A stretch of 8,831 nucleotides of DNA, taken from Chitinophaga pinensis (lineage in GTDB: Bacteria > Planctomycetota > Phycisphaerae > Phycisphaerales > SM1A02). Each line of letters begins with the position of its first letter. Positions within the stretch are counted from its first letter, which is position 1. The DNA is taken from the NCBI GenBank assembly GCA_943329105.2, contig CALQCP020000082.1, forward strand, positions 1 to 8,831, written 5' to 3'. Position numbers and translations under genes: made by a program. Of the stretch, positions 7,028-8,831 are shown piece by piece. A model generated the notes under the pieces. It did not search any database. It saw only the letters and a program-made list of their open reading frames with translations, and was not told the origin of the DNA.

Positions 7028-7116
7028 TGATAACAGTCTGCCGGAGCGTTCCCAAAGAGATGACCCGTCCCAGACCCGTCTGATTGCTCTGAACAACACA
7101 TGAATAAACCTCGCGC

Positions 7117-7131
7117 TCGGCATGTTGCCGA
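7117..7131 (+). other. Small hairpin in the leader of the coiled-coil gene
   Basis: TCGGCA-TGT-TGCCGA forms a perfect six-base stem with a three-base loop, 28 bases before the GTG at 7160. The sequence after it (CCGCCGGGTTTCTTG) has only a short T-rich run, so it is not a convincing terminator. It may shape the leader around the ribosome site, or be chance. Confidence 0.3.
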
Positions 7132-7144
7132 CCGCCGGGTTTCT

Positions 7145-7149
7145 TGAGG
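7145..7149 (+). promoter_or_regulatory. Shine-Dalgarno TGAGG for the GTG 7160 start
   Basis: TGAGG lies 10 bases before GTG 7160. The protein begins at once with a membrane anchor, so a start much further downstream would destroy it. No in-frame ATG lies nearby upstream. Confidence 0.5.
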
Positions 7150-7159
7150 CAACCGCACC

Positions 7160-8059
7160 GTGCACATCCTCACCAAGATCCTCGTCGTCCTCGTCTCTTT
7201 GTTGGTTGTTGCGCTCGTGCCGCTTGCGGCCGTGTCATCAACGAATCAGTTCGTGTTCAAGCAACAGGCCACTGATGCTCAAGCGAACCTGAAGAAGCAA
7301 GAGGCGGAGCTCGCCGTTGCCAGTGACGCATACAACGCCAGCGTTGCCGCACTGCAGTCCAAGGTTGCCACGCTTGAGTCACAGATCCGCGCCGCCACCA
7401 TGGAGCGTGATAAGGAAACCCAGATGCGCGCTGACAAGGAGCGCGATCTTGAGCGTTCACGCATCGACCTTGCTGAACTCAAGGGTCAAGTTGGCGCGTT
7501 CAGTGCGAACGACACGCTGCAGACCAAGTTGATTGATGCCATGCGCCAAGACATTGAAGGTGCTCGCACCCAATACCTGGCCGCTGAGAGGGCTCGCGTT
7601 GAAATGCAGGACTCGCTTGCTCGCATGCAGGGCGATCTTGATAGCGAGACCGCAGCCAAGCGCCAGTTGCAGGAACAACTTCAGAAGGTCAGTGAAGACA
7701 AGGAACGCGCCATGGCTGATGTGCAGCGCTACGCGGCCCTGCACGGGTCGGTGGCTCCTCGCGCCGGCGCGACCGCTGATCCCGCACTCCCGCTCGTTGC
7801 TGACCGTTCGCTCAGTGCCACGCTCATTGATGTGAAGCGCGAGCCCGATGCCACCTTGGCCGAAATCAACGCGGGCAGCCGCGACGGCATCAAGGAAGGC
7901 TGGGTCATGACCATCGCTGACGGCGCTAATTTCATCGGCAACCTGCGGATCGTGCAGGTTGATGTGAACCGCGCCGTGGGCATCGTTGAACTTGAAGACG
8001 CCACCACCCGTGGCGAAGTGAAGTCCGGCCAGCGCGCCATCGCCCGCAAGGGTGAATGA
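7160..8059 (+). CDS. Membrane-anchored coiled-coil protein with small beta-rich C-terminal domain (MreC-like architecture)
   Basis: The product has 299 residues. One hydrophobic segment at about 5-25 (ILVVLVSLLVVALVPLAAV) should anchor it in the inner membrane with the rest outside. Residues about 33-188 are rich in Glu, Gln, Lys, Ala and Leu in heptad-like order, so they form a long coiled coil. A Pro/Ala-rich linker (about 195-212) leads to a compact beta-rich domain at about 213-299, with INAGSRDGIKEGWVM, IGNLRIVQVDVNRAVGIVEL and a final GEVKSGQRAIA. The order anchor, coiled coil, small barrel is that of MreC. The INxGxxDGIKxG turn also resembles MreC, but similar barrels occur in other envelope proteins, so no symbol is given. 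It lies 34 bases before a small membrane gene and upstream of mreB, which supports a cell-shape or envelope scaffold role. The start is GTG 7160. Confidence 0.8.
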   Translation: MHILTKILVVLVSLLVVALVPLAAVSSTNQFVFKQQATDAQANLKKQEAELAVASDAYNASVAALQSKVATLESQIRAATMERDKETQMRADKERDLERSRIDLAELKGQVGAFSANDTLQTKLIDAMRQDIEGARTQYLAAERARVEMQDSLARMQGDLDSETAAKRQLQEQLQKVSEDKERAMADVQRYAALHGSVAPRAGATADPALPLVADRSLSATLIDVKREPDATLAEINAGSRDGIKEGWVMTIADGANFIGNLRIVQVDVNRAVGIVELEDATTRGEVKSGQRAIARKGE

Positions 8060-8082
8060 TTGGTAGGGTGAATAATTTGTCC

Positions 8083-8086
8083 GGAG
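8083..8086 (+). promoter_or_regulatory. Shine-Dalgarno GGAG for the small membrane protein
   Basis: GGAG stands 7 bases before ATG 8094. It gives direct support that the 61-codon frame is translated rather than being a chance ORF. Confidence 0.6.
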
Positions 8087-8093
8087 CACTTCC

Positions 8094-8279
8094 ATGAAAT
8101 CCGCAGCTACCGCCTCTACCCCAACCAACGCCGTCAAGCGCGCCAAGCCGCAGCTGAATATCTACACCGGGCTTCTGGTGGTTGCCGTCCTGATGGCGAT
8201 GTTTGGAACCGCCGTTGTTGCCATGATGAACATGGATGTCAGCGGTCAGGGGCCCTTTGACATGGTCAGCGCTCGCTGA
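8094..8279 (+). CDS. Small single-pass membrane protein, unknown function
   Basis: The product has 61 residues and I do not recognise a family. Residues 1-22 are polar and basic (Lys2, Lys15, Arg16, Lys18), residues about 23-45 form one hydrophobic helix (NIYTGLLVVAVLMAMFGTAV followed by VAMM), and a short tail ends in FDMVSAR. By the positive-inside rule the N-terminus should be cytoplasmic and the tail outside. The good GGAG, the 34-base spacing after the coiled-coil gene and same-strand placement before mreB suggest it is a real gene expressed with its neighbour. It is far too small for MreD, which has several membrane helices. A role beside the coiled-coil protein is an inference from position only. 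Confidence 0.72.
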   Translation: MKSAATASTPTNAVKRAKPQLNIYTGLLVVAVLMAMFGTAVVAMMNMDVSGQGPFDMVSAR

Positions 8280-8299
8280 CCTGCTGAGCTGCTTGCCGA

Positions 8300-8313
8300 G
8301 GCGCTGATGCGCC
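8300..8313 (+). terminator. Weak hairpin after the small membrane gene, possible terminator
   Basis: GGCGC-TGAT-GCGCC gives a five-base G+C stem with a four-base loop, about 20 bases after the stop at 8279. The following sequence (GTGGCGCTGGTCTTCTGATTC) is only mildly T-rich with no true T-run, so a classical intrinsic terminator is doubtful. It opens the 193-base gap before mreB. Confidence 0.25.
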
Positions 8314-8388
8314 GTGGCGCTGGTCTTCTGATTCTCCTCCAACTCGTTGACTCGCCGACCTTCTGACTCGCTCGTCCAATGGGTTTGC

Positions 8389-8394
8389 TATCCT
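8389..8394 (+). promoter_or_regulatory. mreB: Possible -10 element (TATCCT) of an mreB promoter
   Basis: TATCCT matches the -10 consensus at four of six positions and lies 78 bases before the mreB start. The only -35-like hexamer nearby, CTGACT (8363-8368), is 20 bases upstream, which is longer than ideal. TTGACT (8347-8352) is a better hexamer but too far away. The long gap before mreB makes a separate promoter reasonable. Confidence 0.3.
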
Positions 8395-8405
8395 GTGCGG
8401 GTTGG

Positions 8406-8418
8406 GCCGCTCAGCGGC
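8406..8418 (+). other. Hairpin in the mreB leader
   Basis: GCCGC-TCA-GCGGC is a perfect short inverted repeat, just downstream of the candidate -10 at 8389. On RNA it would form a stable five-base stem near the 5' end of an mreB transcript. A second near-palindrome, GCGGA-G-TCCGC (8429-8439), follows. Either may affect mRNA stability or be chance in G+C-rich DNA. Confidence 0.3.
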
Positions 8419-8456
8419 TCCCGTTGCGGCGGAGTCCGCGATGGATGCATGGCTTC

Positions 8457-8465
8457 AGGAAGGAG
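8457..8465 (+). promoter_or_regulatory. mreB: Strong Shine-Dalgarno AGGAAGGAG that sets the mreB TTG start
   Basis: AGGAAGGAG ends 7 bases before TTG 8473, the ideal distance. It lies inside the coding region if the in-frame ATG at 8449 were used instead, so it argues for the TTG. Confidence 0.65.
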
Positions 8466-8472
8466 CACCACT

Positions 8473-8831
8473 TTGGCTCTCGAGATCGATTGGCTTTCAC
8501 GCCTCTTTAGCGTTGATATGGGGATTGACCTTGGCACGTGCAACACCTTGGTGTGCGTGCGAGGCGAAGGCATCGTATTGAACGAGCCATCAGTGGTGGC
8601 AGTCCGCAAGGGCACCAACATCGTTCTCAATAATGGTGAAGCCGTCGGCTTTGCAGCGAAGGACATGCTGGGCAAGACGCCAGGCTCCATCAGCGCGGTT
8701 CGTCCGTTGAAGGATGGAGTCATTAGTGACTTCGCAGTCACTGAAGCGATGCTTGGCTACTTCATCAAGAAGGTCAACGGTAAGAGCACGCGCATCTTTG
8801 GACCACGCGTCGTCATTGCTATTCCCTCGGG
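8473..8831 (+). CDS. mreB: Rod-shape-determining protein MreB, N-terminal part (3' end outside window)
   Basis: MreB is the bacterial actin that polymerises under the inner membrane and guides lateral cell-wall synthesis. About 119 residues are visible of the usual 340 or so. Recognisable parts are the short hydrophobic N-terminal segment (WLSRLFSV) expected to bind the membrane, the phosphate-1 loop MGIDLGTCNTLVCV, the region IVLNEPSVVAV, VGFAAKDMLGKTPGSISAVRPLKDGVISDF and VVIAIPS at the end. The common LGTANT loop reads LGTCNT here. The start is taken as TTG 8473 because of the strong ribosome site. The in-frame ATG 8449 would add MASGRSTT and lacks well-spaced support (its nearest GGAG is 14 bases away). 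mreC and mreD, if present in the usual order, would lie downstream. Confidence 0.93.
   Translation, partial: MALEIDWLSRLFSVDMGIDLGTCNTLVCVRGEGIVLNEPSVVAVRKGTNIVLNNGEAVGFAAKDMLGKTPGSISAVRPLKDGVISDFAVTEAMLGYFIKKVNGKSTRIFGPRVVIAIPS

Noticed and set aside
7100..7147. 15-residue leader ORF (MNKPRARHVADRRVS) before the coiled-coil gene
   Set aside because: No Shine-Dalgarno, no run of a single amino acid as in attenuators, and too short to separate from chance.
8441..8581. 46-codon frame starting at ATG 8441 and overlapping the mreB start, with GGAG six bases before it
   Set aside because: It could be a regulatory overlapping ORF, but the peptide has no recognisable feature and most of it is mreB coding sequence in another phase. 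Conservation data would be needed to accept it.

Overview
This is an all-plus-strand, gene-dense chromosomal window of moderately high G+C (judged by eye). The best-fitting source is a planctomycete, probably of the Phycisphaerae/Phycisphaerales type. That is an inference from gene style: a TlpA-like thioredoxin with a helical-repeat tail, a histidine-phosphatase-like protein without its RHG histidine directly after rpe, a HEAT-repeat lipoprotein, small-barrel coiled-coil membrane proteins, and frequent GTG/TTG starts. No 16S rRNA or other marker is present to prove it. I see no mobile elements, CRISPR arrays, tRNAs or rRNAs.

Layout. Bases 1-836 hold the C-terminal two thirds of phosphoglycerate kinase (pgk). 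After a 65-base gap comes an exported thioredoxin-fold protein with a helical-repeat C-terminus (902-1966). It overlaps by four bases with ribulose-phosphate 3-epimerase (rpe, 1963-2658). Four bases later comes a histidine-phosphatase-superfamily protein (2663-3250) that has lost its catalytic histidine. A 40-base gap with a clear Shine-Dalgarno leads to accD (3291-4124). Three bases after it begins a 957-codon frame (4128-7001): an intact apolipoprotein N-acyltransferase (lnt) fused in frame to a HEAT-repeat domain, with a lipoprotein-type signal sequence and lipobox at the junction. A 158-base gap with a possible promoter precedes a membrane-anchored coiled-coil protein with a small beta-rich C-terminal domain (7160-8059), a 61-residue single-pass membrane protein (8094-8279), a 193-base leader, and the start of mreB (8473 to the window end).

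How the genes fit together. The first block (pgk to lnt) is packed like an operon or nested operons. It mixes central carbon enzymes (Pgk, Rpe) with envelope and lipid functions (AccD for malonyl-CoA, Lnt for lipoprotein maturation, an exported thioredoxin). The second block looks devoted to cell shape: a protein with MreC-like architecture and a tiny membrane protein just upstream of mreB.

The most interesting items are the Lnt-HEAT fusion with its internal lipobox, the apparently dead histidine-phosphatase homologue, and the possible MreC-like partner in front of mreB. I found no clear defence system or other wholly new multi-gene system.
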